DNA of 64,000 nucleotides from Methylobacterium planeticum (GTDB lineage: Bacteria > Pseudomonadota > Alphaproteobacteria > Rhizobiales > Beijerinckiaceae). Position numbers and translations under genes: made by a program. Within the stretch, counting starts at the first letter, position 1, and each line of letters starts with the position of its first letter. The stretch lies in NCBI RefSeq assembly GCF_008806345.1, contig NZ_VZZJ01000014.1, positions 62,001 through 126,000 on the forward strand, in the 5' to 3' direction. Of this stretch, positions 36,520 to 44,958 are shown piece by piece. Below the pieces are notes generated by a model. It was not told the DNA's origin, ran no database searches, and saw only the letters and a list, made by a program, of their open reading frames with translations.

Positions 36520-37398
36520 ATGTCGTTCGAGACAATGGGGAACCAGCGGCGTAGTACGTGCCAGGTACTCGGTCGCCTCGATCATCGGTCGCAAGTGGTC
36601 ATCGAACGCCGGATCAACGGGGCCGGTTCACATCCAAGGCAGGCCTACCCCTGCAACGAACTCATCGTGATGCTGGGCGGACGCTCGGTCGTGCGACGCA
36701 GCGGTGACGGTCAGAATGAGAGATGCCTCGCCAGGGCCGGAACGGCTTGGACCGGCCCCGTCGGCTTCATGGAAAAGGCCGAACTCTCCGACGCGATCGC
36801 GTGTCTCCATGTCTGCCTGCCGCCGGCCCTGATCGAGCACAGCGCGCTGGCGGACTACGGCATCGACGCTTCCCTGATCGAGCTGGCTTTCGTCGGCGGC
36901 TTGGCCGACCCGCTGCTCCTCAGTTTCGCGCAGGCCTTCGACGGCGTCCTGGCCAGACCGCCTCAGCCGACGGACCAGCTGTTCATCGACGGATTGACGA
37001 CTGCTCTCGCGGCTCACCTGATCGCCAATTACACGATTGACCGCTGGAAGCCGCCGACCGCGACGCAGAAGCTCGACAGGCGTCGGCTCAAGCGTGTGCT
37101 CGACTATATCGACGCACACTTCGCCGAACTCATCCGCCTCGACCACCTCGCGGACGAGGCCTGCCTGAGCCCTTTCCACTTCGCGCGCCTGTTTCGCGAG
37201 GCCACCGGCGTGACGCCGCATCGCTACGTCACGAACCGACGCGTCCATGCGGCTCGAGAGGCGCTGGCGCTCGACCAAGCCTCACTCCTTGAGATCGCGT
37301 TGGCGTATGGCTTCGGCACTCAGGACAACTTCATAAGAGTCTTTCGCAAGAGCACCGGCCTGACGCCCGGGCAGTACCGGAACATGTTCCGGCCTTGA
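36520..37398 (+). CDS. AraC-family transcriptional regulator
   Basis: A 292-residue regulator. An N-terminal cupin-like ligand domain covers about residues 1-170. Two HTH motifs follow in residues about 190-290 (LDYIDAHFAELIRLDHLADE, ACLSPFHFARLFREATGVTP, then GFGTQDNFIRVFRKSTGLTP). It starts directly after the transposase fragment, so its promoter region may be derived from the element. Downstream, 200 bases away, are the aldo/keto reductase and SRPBCC genes, its likely targets. Confidence 0.9.
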   Translation: MSFETMGNQRRSTCQVLGRLDHRSQVVIERRINGAGSHPRQAYPCNELIVMLGGRSVVRRSGDGQNERCLARAGTAWTGPVGFMEKAELSDAIACLHVCLPPALIEHSALADYGIDASLIELAFVGGLADPLLLSFAQAFDGVLARPPQPTDQLFIDGLTTALAAHLIANYTIDRWKPPTATQKLDRRRLKRVLDYIDAHFAELIRLDHLADEACLSPFHFARLFREATGVTPHRYVTNRRVHAAREALALDQASLLEIALAYGFGTQDNFIRVFRKSTGLTPGQYRNMFRP

Positions 37399-37601
37399 GG
37401 CGGCGCCCGACTCCCCGTCATGCGCTCCGGTCACCGCAAGAACTGCCGATAGACCCGCAAGGACGGATGATACAGTGGCGCCGAGAAGGTGTACGCCGTC
37501 ATGCGGGGCTTGGCAGCAAGATCACCTGAGGTGAATTGCGCCTCTGAGCATGAAGGCGGCAGCCCCGATGCCGCTCTGACTTCCGCACCCTCGGAGGAGC
37601 C

Positions 37602-38615
37602 ATGATCATCAGGGATGCCCTGCTTGCCGGTCCGCTCGGCTTTGGTGCCGCGCCTCTCGGCAACATGTTCCGCGAAATTCCGGAGAGTGAGGCGGAAGCC
37701 ACCGTGGATGCAGCCTGGGAAGCCGGAACGCGCTACTTCGACACCGCTCCCTTCTACGGTACCGGACTGTCCGAGATCAGGCTCGGCAAGGCCCTGTCGA
37801 AGTACCCCCGAGACGCCTACCGCCTCAGCACCAAGGTGGGCCGCCTCATCCTCGACGAGATGGAGACGGGCGGGCGCGACCAGGGCGAGAAGGGCGAGAT
37901 CTTCAAGTACGGGCGTCCGAACAAGATCGTCTACGACTACACGGAAGATGGCACGAAGCGATCCATCGCGGACAGCCTCAAGCGCATGGGCGTCGACAAG
38001 ATCGACTTCGTCTGGGTCCATGACCTCGCCAGGGACTTCCACGGCGACAAATGGGTCGGGTTGTTCGAGCAGGCGCGGACCGGCGCCTTCCGCGCGCTCG
38101 ACCGGCTGCGCGACGAGGGCGTGATCAAGGCCTGGGGACTTGGGGTCAACAACGTCGAGCCGGTCGAACTCCTGCTCTCGCTCGACGAGGCCCGGCCGAA
38201 CGGAACGTTGCTGGCAGGCCGCTACACGCTCCTGGACCACGAGAGGGCGCTTGAGCGCCTGATGCCCGCCGCGATCGAGAAGAAGGTCGAGATCGTCATC
38301 GGAGGCCCATACAGTTCCGGCGTGCTCGCGGGCGGCCAGCACTTCGAGTACGGCTCGGTGCCGCCGAAGATTGCCGCGAAGGTCGAGACGATCAAGGCGC
38401 TTTGCGGCAAGCATGGCGTGCCAATCAAGGCTGCCGCGCTCCACTTCTCGCTGGCCCATCCCGCCTCCGCAGCCGTCATTCCCGGTGCGAGCAGGCCGGA
38501 GCGGATCGCCGAAGACCACGCGGCGATCAACTTCGCGGTGCCCGAGGATTTCTGGCGTGACCTGCGCCGGAGCGGCATCGTTGCGCCGAATGCGCCTCTT
38601 CCGTTCGGGCAGTAG
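37602..38615 (+). CDS. Aldo/keto reductase (D-threo-aldose/fucose dehydrogenase-like)
   Basis: A 337-residue NAD(P)-dependent TIM-barrel oxidoreductase. The catalytic tetrad is readable as D47 and Y52 (YFDTAPFYGTG), K78 (STKVGR) and H140 (VWVHD). The start ATG at 37602 follows GGAGGAGCC. The sequence resembles D-threo-aldose 1-dehydrogenase and pyridoxal 4-dehydrogenase, which oxidise a sugar or aldehyde to a lactone. A SRPBCC gene follows after nine bases, so the two form an operon. The substrate is unknown. Confidence 0.88.
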   Translation: MIIRDALLAGPLGFGAAPLGNMFREIPESEAEATVDAAWEAGTRYFDTAPFYGTGLSEIRLGKALSKYPRDAYRLSTKVGRLILDEMETGGRDQGEKGEIFKYGRPNKIVYDYTEDGTKRSIADSLKRMGVDKIDFVWVHDLARDFHGDKWVGLFEQARTGAFRALDRLRDEGVIKAWGLGVNNVEPVELLLSLDEARPNGTLLAGRYTLLDHERALERLMPAAIEKKVEIVIGGPYSSGVLAGGQHFEYGSVPPKIAAKVETIKALCGKHGVPIKAAALHFSLAHPASAAVIPGASRPERIAEDHAAINFAVPEDFWRDLRRSGIVAPNAPLPFGQ

Positions 38616-38624
38616 GCGGCGGTC

Positions 38625-39047
38625 ATGGCGACGGCATCGGCAAGCGTCGACATCCCAGCTTCCGCCTCAGAGGCGTGGCAGCTCATCGGCGGGTTCGGCT
38701 CACTCCCGGACTGGCTGCCCTACATCGTGAAATCCGAGCTGAGCGAGGGCGGCCGCGTTCGGCACCTCGCAAACCCGGACGGTGGCGTCATCGTCGAGCG
38801 GCTCATGGCGTTCGACGAGATCGGACGGAGCTACAGCTACCACATCCTCCAGTCGCCCTTCCCGCAGACGGGCTACCTGTCGACATTGCGGGTGAGAGAG
38901 AGCGCCGACGGCAAGCAGTCGCGCGTGGAATGGTTCGGCGAGTTCCAACCCGTCGGGGTGAGCGACACGGAAATCTCCAAGCTGTTCCAGGGGATCTACG
39001 AGGATGGCCTTGCCGCCCTGAAGAAGCACTACGCCGACAGAGGCTGA
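38625..39047 (+). CDS. SRPBCC (polyketide cyclase/START-like) small protein
   Basis: A 140-residue helix-grip protein. ASASVDIPASASEAWQLIGG at the start and the C-terminal helix (SKLFQGIYEDGLAALKKHY) fit the MxaD/polyketide-cyclase-like SRPBCC group, which bind hydrophobic ligands. It follows the aldo/keto reductase by nine bases and is probably cotranscribed. Its role there is unknown. Confidence 0.82.
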   Translation: MATASASVDIPASASEAWQLIGGFGSLPDWLPYIVKSELSEGGRVRHLANPDGGVIVERLMAFDEIGRSYSYHILQSPFPQTGYLSTLRVRESADGKQSRVEWFGEFQPVGVSDTEISKLFQGIYEDGLAALKKHYADRG

Positions 39048-39159
39048 ATGGCCGAGGCCCGCACGGAGTGGTGCCGATCTTCCCAGCATCGAGAGCCAAT
39101 GAGGCGCGCCGCCTCCGCGAGATGCGCGGTTGCGGCGCGCCCTTTCCGGAGATGCGACG

Positions 39160-39253
39160 ATGGCGAAGATCCTGTGCGTCCCGTACCCGGATCCGGTCGA
39201 CGAGTACCCGAAAGCCTCTCCACGCGACGAGATCCCAACGATCTCGGTCTACG
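39160..39253 (+). pseudogene. N-terminal fragment of NAD-dependent formate dehydrogenase
   Basis: ATG at 39160 with GGAG ten bases upstream begins MAKILCVPYPDPVDEYPKAS, then PRDEIPTISVY. This is the N-terminus of the soluble NAD-dependent formate dehydrogenase of methylotrophs (family start MAKxxCVLYDDPVDGYPxxYARDDLPKI). After about 31 codons the similarity ends abruptly and the frame runs on without recognisable sequence. The ribosome-binding site and start are preserved, but no catalytic part is present. Confidence 0.75.
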
Positions 39254-39701
39254 ACATCAGGGTGCTGGCCGGCTCCAACCGGGCAGCCAGCCTCTCGGCA
39301 GACCGACCCAAACCACGTTCCAAACAACGCTTTGGTGAAGGACCGCCCGCGGTCCATCGAGATGAACGTGAACGCACCAGTGCTTGTTGCCTCGACCAAT
39401 GCAGCCACCGGCAGCAGGATCGGCGTGGGCACTACCCTGCCGGACTGCATCTTGCCGCGACGTGGGACTTCCCGGTGCTGGGGCGACTTGAACCGACGCA
39501 AAATCGATCGCCGATCATTGGCTTGCCCGAAAGCGCCGTTTCGCTCTCGGCCAACCTCGATCATTCGAAGCCTCGAGGCTGAATTCGCCGATCGTGGGAA
39601 CTGCGTTTGATGCCGACCATCTTCATCAAGAGCGGAACCGGGCCAATCCGGTTCCGCCGTGCCGTATTCACGGGAAGTCTGTGAGATGGCGACCTGACCG
39701 T
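39254..39701. other. Stretch without a supported gene after the fdh fragment
   Basis: About 450 bases. Open frames on both strands look partly protein-like but match nothing I can name. It may contain further remnants. A hairpin lies at its right end. Confidence 0.4.
39632..39657 (-). terminator. Terminator-like hairpin downstream of the MFS gene
   Basis: GCGGAACCGG and CCGGTTCCGC form a perfect ten-pair stem around GCCAAT, 44 bases past the MFS stop codon. The tail is only weakly T-rich in the leftward direction. Confidence 0.55.
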
Positions 39702-41006
39702 CTAGCGATCGCCCAGCGAAGCCGGGATGATCCGCATCAGGATAGCGCCCGCCAACATGCACGCAGCCACGGCGTAGAGGCCGAAAGCCGGGTTGCCGGT
39801 GAGCACGTTCAACCCGCCTACCATGTAGGGCGAGACGAACCCGGCGAGGTTCCCGATGCAGTTGATGGTCGCGATGCCGGCGGCGGCCGAGGTGCCCGCC
39901 AGGAACGCACAGGGTACGCCCCAGAAGAGCGACAGGGCCGAGAGCATGCCCGCCGTGCCGATGCTGAGCCAGAACACCGCTGCGGCTGGGCTTTGCCCGA
40001 CATAGCCGGCGAGTGCCAAGCCGAGCGCGCCGATCGCCAGCGCCGCGGAAAAATGCGCCCGACGTCGGCGGGTGCGATCGGCGCTGATCCCGGTCAGGAT
40101 GATGGACGGGATGGCGACGAGGTAGGGAATGGCCGAGAGCCAGCCGACCGTTGCGACGTCCTTGATGCCCGACTCTTTCACGATCGAGGGCAGCCAGAAG
40201 CTGATCCCGTAGAGGCCGATGATCGTCATGAAGTAGACGCCGCTCAGCTTCCAGATCCGCACATCCTTGAGGAAGTCCATGGAGGTGGCGTGGACGACCT
40301 TGTCGCCGTCCTCATGGCGCAACTCGGCGCTCACCTCGGCCTTCTCGGCGTCGGTGAGCCACTTTGCCTGTTCGGGCCGGTCGACCATCAGGTACAGCAC
40401 CGCGACGCCGGCGATCAGCGACGGGGCAGCCTCGAGCAGGAATAGCCATTGCCAGGCCTTCATCACCGTCGAGCCGTCGAAGTACTGGAGGATCAACCCC
40501 GACACCGGACCTCCGACGACGCCCGCGAGCGGGATCGCGATGTAGTAGAAGCCCAGGGCGAAGCCGCGCTTCTTGGCCGGGAACCAATACGTCAAGTAGA
40601 GCATGATGCCCGGCGAGAATCCGGCCTCGGCGAGGCCGAGGAAGAATCGCGCGGCGTAGAACTGGATTGGGGTTGTGACGAACAGCGTCAGGGCCGAAAT
40701 GATCGCCCAGGTGATCATGATCCGGGCGATCCAGATCCGGGCGCCAAGCTTATGCAGAGCGAGATTGCTTGGAACTTCGAAAATGAAGTAGCCGATGAAG
40801 AAAACGCCCGCCCCGAAACCGTAGACGGCATCGCTGAAGCCGAGATCCGACATCATCTGGAGCTTGGCGAAGCCGACATTCACCCGGTCGAGATATGCGA
40901 CCAGGTAACAGACAACGATGAACGGCATGATCCGCCACGTGATCTTGCGGTAGACATTCGTCTCCGCAGTCCGCGCGCCGAGGTCGAGGCTGGCTGCTTG
41001 ATCCAT
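39702..41006 (-). CDS. MFS transporter, anion:cation symporter (ACS) family
   Basis: A 434-residue, 12-helix importer. The ATG at 41006 follows GGAGGAAACC, so the longer open frame upstream is not used. Motifs include the helix-1/2 region YLDRVNVGFAKLQMMSDLGF, typical of the ACS family that carries sugar acids, tartrate, phthalate or similar organic anions. ARFFLGLAEAGFSPGIMLYL is also typical. It follows the SAF-domain dehydrogenase in a leftward operon (174-base gap), so it likely imports that enzyme's substrate or a precursor. Confidence 0.9.
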   Translation of the reverse strand: MDQAASLDLGARTAETNVYRKITWRIMPFIVVCYLVAYLDRVNVGFAKLQMMSDLGFSDAVYGFGAGVFFIGYFIFEVPSNLALHKLGARIWIARIMITWAIISALTLFVTTPIQFYAARFFLGLAEAGFSPGIMLYLTYWFPAKKRGFALGFYYIAIPLAGVVGGPVSGLILQYFDGSTVMKAWQWLFLLEAAPSLIAGVAVLYLMVDRPEQAKWLTDAEKAEVSAELRHEDGDKVVHATSMDFLKDVRIWKLSGVYFMTIIGLYGISFWLPSIVKESGIKDVATVGWLSAIPYLVAIPSIILTGISADRTRRRRAHFSAALAIGALGLALAGYVGQSPAAAVFWLSIGTAGMLSALSLFWGVPCAFLAGTSAAAGIATINCIGNLAGFVSPYMVGGLNVLTGNPAFGLYAVAACMLAGAILMRIIPASLGDR

Positions 41007-41180
41007 GGTTTCCTCCAATCGGCCCTCTTGGCGGGCTCTGTCGCGGTGATCGGGATTGGCGTACCGGCCTCGCGGCACATGCGGGGCCGGCACGTGTTCG
41101 GGCGCCTGGCGGTCTCTTGCGCCTCGGGGGCTCGGACGTCGGCAGCCTCAGATTTAGCCCAAGGGTGACGGGCGCGACTG

Positions 41181-42557
41181 TCAGGCGACCTTTCGCGGAG
41201 CTTGAGCCGGACTTATCTCCGAGCGGAACATCGCCTCCATCTCCCGCCGGACGTGGATCGCCTCCTTGCTCGCGTCGTACTCGACGTCGCTCCATCGGAC
41301 GGCACGGCCGGCGGGCACGTCATTCTTCAGCACCATGTTGTGCGCGAGCCCGATCGGCAGGGCGTCCTGGGCCAGCGAATCTGCCGTGGGCATCAGCTTG
41401 CCGTAGACGGTGAAGCCGCCCTCGCCGTCGAGCATCTCACCGGCGCGGAGGGCTCGCTTGGCGGTCGCTGCCACGTCCCCGCGCCATTCCGTGGTTGCGC
41501 CGGTCGCTTCGCCGCGCACCGCGATCGAGGCCACGGAAATTCCGAGCTCGAGACCGATCAGGTGATAGGGCTTGTAGGTTGCGGCGTAGCGGCCGCTATC
41601 GTCGGTCCTCAAGCCGTACTGCGCGAAGCAGTCCCGCACGTACCGGCTCGGCGCTTCGAACACCGCGTAGACGCCCCAGCGCAGATCGCGGAAGACGGGA
41701 CGCCCGTCCCGCTCGAGCGAGGAGATCACCTCGACGGTGCCGCGATCCGCGAGGATCCCGCCGTCGCAGACGGGCCTCAGGATGTTGGGCAGGTCATCGA
41801 CGCCGCAGGGCGGGAAGGCGAGCCCGTCGCGCGGGGGCGTCAACCCGCAGGCATTGGCGACGGCCGCCATCTCGAGCGCTGACTTGGTGCCGTCGAGGAA
41901 GGAGTTGAACATCTGTGCGTTGAAGTCGCCGCCCGCGACCTGCTCGGCACTGAAGCCGTAATGCCCCCAGACCGTGTCGGGCGTGGAGCTGTGATAGGCC
42001 GGCAGGTATTTCGTGCCCTTGCCCGCGCAGATCACCTCCAGCCCGATCGTACGGGCCCAGTCGACGAGTTCGGCGATGAGCGCCGGCTGGTCCCCCGAAG
42101 CCATGGAGTAGATGATCCCGGCCTCCGCCGCCCGGCGGGCGAGGAGTGGTCCGGCGAGCACATCCGCCTCGACGTTGACCATCACGATGTGCTTGCGGTG
42201 CTCGCAGGCCTTGAGCGCATGGTGGATACCGGCGGCCGGGCTTCCCGTCGCGTCGATCACGATGTCGACGAAGGGGCTCGCGATCATCGCGTCGGCGTCG
42301 TCGGTAATGACGGTCGTGCCGGCCTTGGCGGCGGCCTCCATCGTGCTCGCCGCGAAGCGGGCATCGTCCCAGCCGACGCGCAGCAACGATTGTCGCGCCC
42401 GGTCCGGCGACAGGTCGGCCACCGCGATGAGATGGATGCCGGGCGTCCGGGGCGCCTGCGACAGGTACATGGAACCGAACTTGCCGGCGCCGATCAGGCC
42501 CACGCGGACCGGGCGCCCCTCACTTGCGCATCGCTCCAGCTTGGAAAACAAGGACAT
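41181..42557 (-). CDS. NAD(P)-dependent dehydrogenase with C-terminal SAF domain (COG4091-like)
   Basis: A 458-residue protein. The Rossmann motif GLIGAGKFGS is at residues 20-29. A homoserine-dehydrogenase-like region follows (IDATGSPAAGIHHALKACEH, VMVNVEADVLAGP), and a C-terminal SAF domain covers about residues 380-445 (LAQDALPIGLAHNMVLKNDV, PAGRAVRWSDV). Such proteins are called predicted homoserine dehydrogenases or FlgA-like oxidoreductases, occur in sugar-acid catabolic clusters and have no settled reaction. It is divergent from a LysR gene (162-base gap) and upstream of the MFS importer. Confidence 0.82.
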   Translation of the reverse strand: MSLFSKLERCASEGRPVRVGLIGAGKFGSMYLSQAPRTPGIHLIAVADLSPDRARQSLLRVGWDDARFAASTMEAAAKAGTTVITDDADAMIASPFVDIVIDATGSPAAGIHHALKACEHRKHIVMVNVEADVLAGPLLARRAAEAGIIYSMASGDQPALIAELVDWARTIGLEVICAGKGTKYLPAYHSSTPDTVWGHYGFSAEQVAGGDFNAQMFNSFLDGTKSALEMAAVANACGLTPPRDGLAFPPCGVDDLPNILRPVCDGGILADRGTVEVISSLERDGRPVFRDLRWGVYAVFEAPSRYVRDCFAQYGLRTDDSGRYAATYKPYHLIGLELGISVASIAVRGEATGATTEWRGDVAATAKRALRAGEMLDGEGGFTVYGKLMPTADSLAQDALPIGLAHNMVLKNDVPAGRAVRWSDVEYDASKEAIHVRREMEAMFRSEISPAQAPRKVA

Positions 42558-42719
42558 GTCGCAATCTCCCTAAAGCGGCGCGCGTTCGGCGAACCCGAAA
42601 CTCGGCGTCGCGCTTGCACTTTTTCGCGAGACTGGAACTATCATTCGAATCCGCGCACGCCCATGTGGAGGATCGCAAAGGCGCCGTGCGGAAATCCCAA
42701 CATCCAGCGGCGACACCCG

Positions 42720-43616
42720 ATGGCCGATTTCGATTGGAACGACCTGCGTGCCTTTCTCGCCATCGCGCGGGTGGGGCGGCTGACGATCGCTGCGCAGCGC
42801 ATGGGCATCGACCACTCGACCCTGAGCCGGCGACTGACCGCGCTCGAGGCTGCACTCGGCACGCGGCTCTTCGACCGGCGCCCCTCGGGCTTCTCCCTCA
42901 CGAGCGATGGCGAGCAGCTTCTCGCGGATGCCGAGAGGATGGAGAGCGTGGCGATCACCATGCGGTCGCGCCTGGACGAAGCCTCGCATCAGGTGAGCGG
43001 CACAGTGCGGCTCGGCACGCCGGAGGCGTTCGGAACATATTTCCTGGCACCGCGGCTCGCCGAGCTTTTCGCGGCACAGCCGGCCCTCGAGATTGAGTTG
43101 GTGGCCAACCCGCGCAGCTTCAGCCTGTCGAAGCGCGAGGCGGATCTCGCTGTCAGCATGGCCCGGCCGGAGACGGGCCGGCTCTTCGCCCACAAGCTCG
43201 TCGATTACGGTCTCGGCATCTACGCGGCGCGCGGCTACGCAGGAACGGTCCGTTCGGTCGACGACCTGCCGCACCACCGCTGGGTCGGGTATGTCGAGGA
43301 TCTGCTCTGGACGAGCGAGCTCAACTACCTCCCGCAGATCTCGCCGACGATCCACCCGCACGCACGGATCTCGAACGTCATCACCCAGTTGGAGGCGGTG
43401 CGCGGTGGGGTGGGCCTCGGGATCCTACCGCATTTCATGGCGCGGGGCTGCGGCGACCTCACGGCGATCCTGCCCCAGGATGTGCGCATCACGCGCGCCT
43501 ACTGGCTCATCGCCCACGCGGATACGCGCGACCTGCTCAGGGTCAAGCTCGTCTCGGAATTCCTCAGGCGGCAGGCGGCGGCGGCGGGCGACGCCTTCTG
43601 GCTGGCGCGACCGTAG
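42720..43616 (+). CDS. LysR-family regulator, divergent from the SAF dehydrogenase
   Basis: A 298-residue LysR regulator. The HTH covers residues 1-60 (WNDLRAFLAIARVGRLTIAA, IDHSTLSRRLTALEAALG), and the substrate-binding domain follows from about 90. The frame is open far upstream, but the ATG at 42720 starts exactly at the HTH. Divergent placement suggests it controls the SAF dehydrogenase-MFS operon. Its 3' end overlaps the 3' end of the next LysR gene by 53 bases on opposite strands. Confidence 0.9.
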   Translation: MADFDWNDLRAFLAIARVGRLTIAAQRMGIDHSTLSRRLTALEAALGTRLFDRRPSGFSLTSDGEQLLADAERMESVAITMRSRLDEASHQVSGTVRLGTPEAFGTYFLAPRLAELFAAQPALEIELVANPRSFSLSKREADLAVSMARPETGRLFAHKLVDYGLGIYAARGYAGTVRSVDDLPHHRWVGYVEDLLWTSELNYLPQISPTIHPHARISNVITQLEAVRGGVGLGILPHFMARGCGDLTAILPQDVRITRAYWLIAHADTRDLLRVKLVSEFLRRQAAAAGDAFWLARP

Positions 43617-44556
43617 GCGCGTCGGAGGTAGCCATCAGGCCGGCATCCGCGCCCGCCTGCGCCCGGCTCTCCCGCTCCGCCTCCAGAAGCCACCGGCGGA
43701 AGGCCCAGATCTTCTCCAAATCGCCGTCGCCGTCGCGGTAACAGATGAAGTGGAGATCCCGGTACAGGCTCCGCACCCGGCCGTTGCCGAGGCGAACGAG
43801 TTGCCCGGCGTCGATCTCGGCCTGAGCGAAGCGCAGACTCTCCAGTGCGACCCCAAGCCCCTGAACCGCGGCCGAAATCACGAGGGAGCCACGGTCGAAC
43901 GCGGCGCCGCCCGGCGTTTGCGGAAGCGGGAGACCATTGACCGCGAACCAGTCCGGCCACCGCACCGGGCTGAACGAGGATTCGAGCCGCGTGAAGCGCC
44001 CGACCGTGGACGGCTCGATCTGTCCGAGGCCCCGATCGATCTCCGGAGTACACAGAGCCGCGATCTCCTCGCGGCCGAGTGACTCGACCGCCAATCCGGG
44101 CCCATGTGGAGGGCGACCGTAGGCAATCAGAACGTCGATCTCGTCATGCCGGCTCAAGTCGATCGGATCGGCGTTGGTAGAGAGGCGGATGCCGAGGCCG
44201 GGATGCCTCTCCACGAAGGAGGGCAATCGTGGGCTCAGCCACTTGGCCGCGAAGCTCGGCGTACAATGGACCGACAGGGTTGAGGGCGGCGGCGGGCTCA
44301 ACCCGGTGCAGGCCCGCTCGATTATGTCGAACGCATCCGAAACGCCAGCGAGCAGGCGTTCGCCATCGACGGTGAGCATCACTTGCCGATTGGCCCTTCG
44401 GAAGAGCGCGCGCTCAAGCGTCCGCTCCAACGCGCGGATCTGGTGGCTCACCGCCGAGGGCGTGAGATGCAACTCCTCACTCGCCCGCGCGAAACTGCCG
44501 AGACGCGCGGCGGCCTCGAAGGCGCGCAGCCCAGGAAAGCTCGGGATCCGGCGCAT
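43564..44556 (-). CDS. LysR-family regulator (GcvA-like), divergent from the class II aldolase
   Basis: A 330-residue LysR regulator of the GcvA type. The HTH is FPGLRAFEAAARLGSFARAS followed by LTPSAVSHQIRALERTL. The ligand domain begins near residue 92 (TLSVHCTPSFAAKWLSPRLP). The C-terminus carries a proline/arginine-rich tail that lies in the overlap with the convergent LysR gene. A T-N11-A box stands 12 bases upstream of its start. The probable target is the aldolase gene on the other side of the 400-base gap. Confidence 0.9.
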   Translation of the reverse strand: MRRIPSFPGLRAFEAAARLGSFARASEELHLTPSAVSHQIRALERTLERALFRRANRQVMLTVDGERLLAGVSDAFDIIERACTGLSPPPPSTLSVHCTPSFAAKWLSPRLPSFVERHPGLGIRLSTNADPIDLSRHDEIDVLIAYGRPPHGPGLAVESLGREEIAALCTPEIDRGLGQIEPSTVGRFTRLESSFSPVRWPDWFAVNGLPLPQTPGGAAFDRGSLVISAAVQGLGVALESLRFAQAEIDAGQLVRLGNGRVRSLYRDLHFICYRDGDGDLEKIWAFRRWLLEAERESRAQAGADAGLMATSDAPTVAPARRRRPPPPPAA

Positions 44557-44958
44557 TCAGCAACCCGTGAATAGAATTCATGAAAAGAGTGAAAAAACGT
44601 CGTTTGTCAACGGGTTGGTCCGGCACAATAGTGCTTCTCACGCCACGAAGGCGATTGAGCGGAGACGGTCGAGAACGCCGTCAACGGCGGACACGCGGGA
44701 GGACGGCACAGGATGCGACCGTGCGCGCCGGGCGCAACCGCGCGGTGGCTGGTGCCGTTCACGATGGCCTGCTCCGTGGCCGTCGCCTTCGATCCTCTCA
44801 ATACCGGGTACGCGACGTCGCCGATGTCGGGCCGGTCTCCAGTATCGCCCGCCCTCTGACCGATCGGTCCCCAACCGCCGGTCTCGTCTGCGGTCATCGA
44901 GCCGGTTGGGCCATGAGGATCGCAGGGTCCTACCCCGCAAACTGAGAGAGTGCGAACC
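44557..44958. other. Divergent promoter region between LysR and class II aldolase
   Basis: About 400 bases. The left end holds the LysR box and an AT-rich patch (44568-44625). The rest has open frames on both strands with no recognised family. It is long for a promoter region, so a small gene or remnant is possible but unsupported. Confidence 0.45.
44568..44580. promoter_or_regulatory. LysR-type T-N11-A box
   Basis: TGAAT-AGA-ATTCA is a perfect inverted repeat with five-base arms and matches the T-N11-A form bound by LysR regulators. It lies 12 bases upstream of the GcvA-like LysR start, the classic autoregulatory position. Confidence 0.65.

Noticed and set aside
42643..42650. ATTCGAAT palindrome between the SAF dehydrogenase and its LysR gene
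   Set aside because: At eight bases it is too short to claim as an operator, and no T-N11-A pattern of good symmetry surrounds it.
44580..44945. A 121-codon gene between the GcvA-like LysR and the aldolase
   Set aside because: Very arginine-rich, with no ribosome-binding site and no recognisable domain. The region serves better as a promoter.
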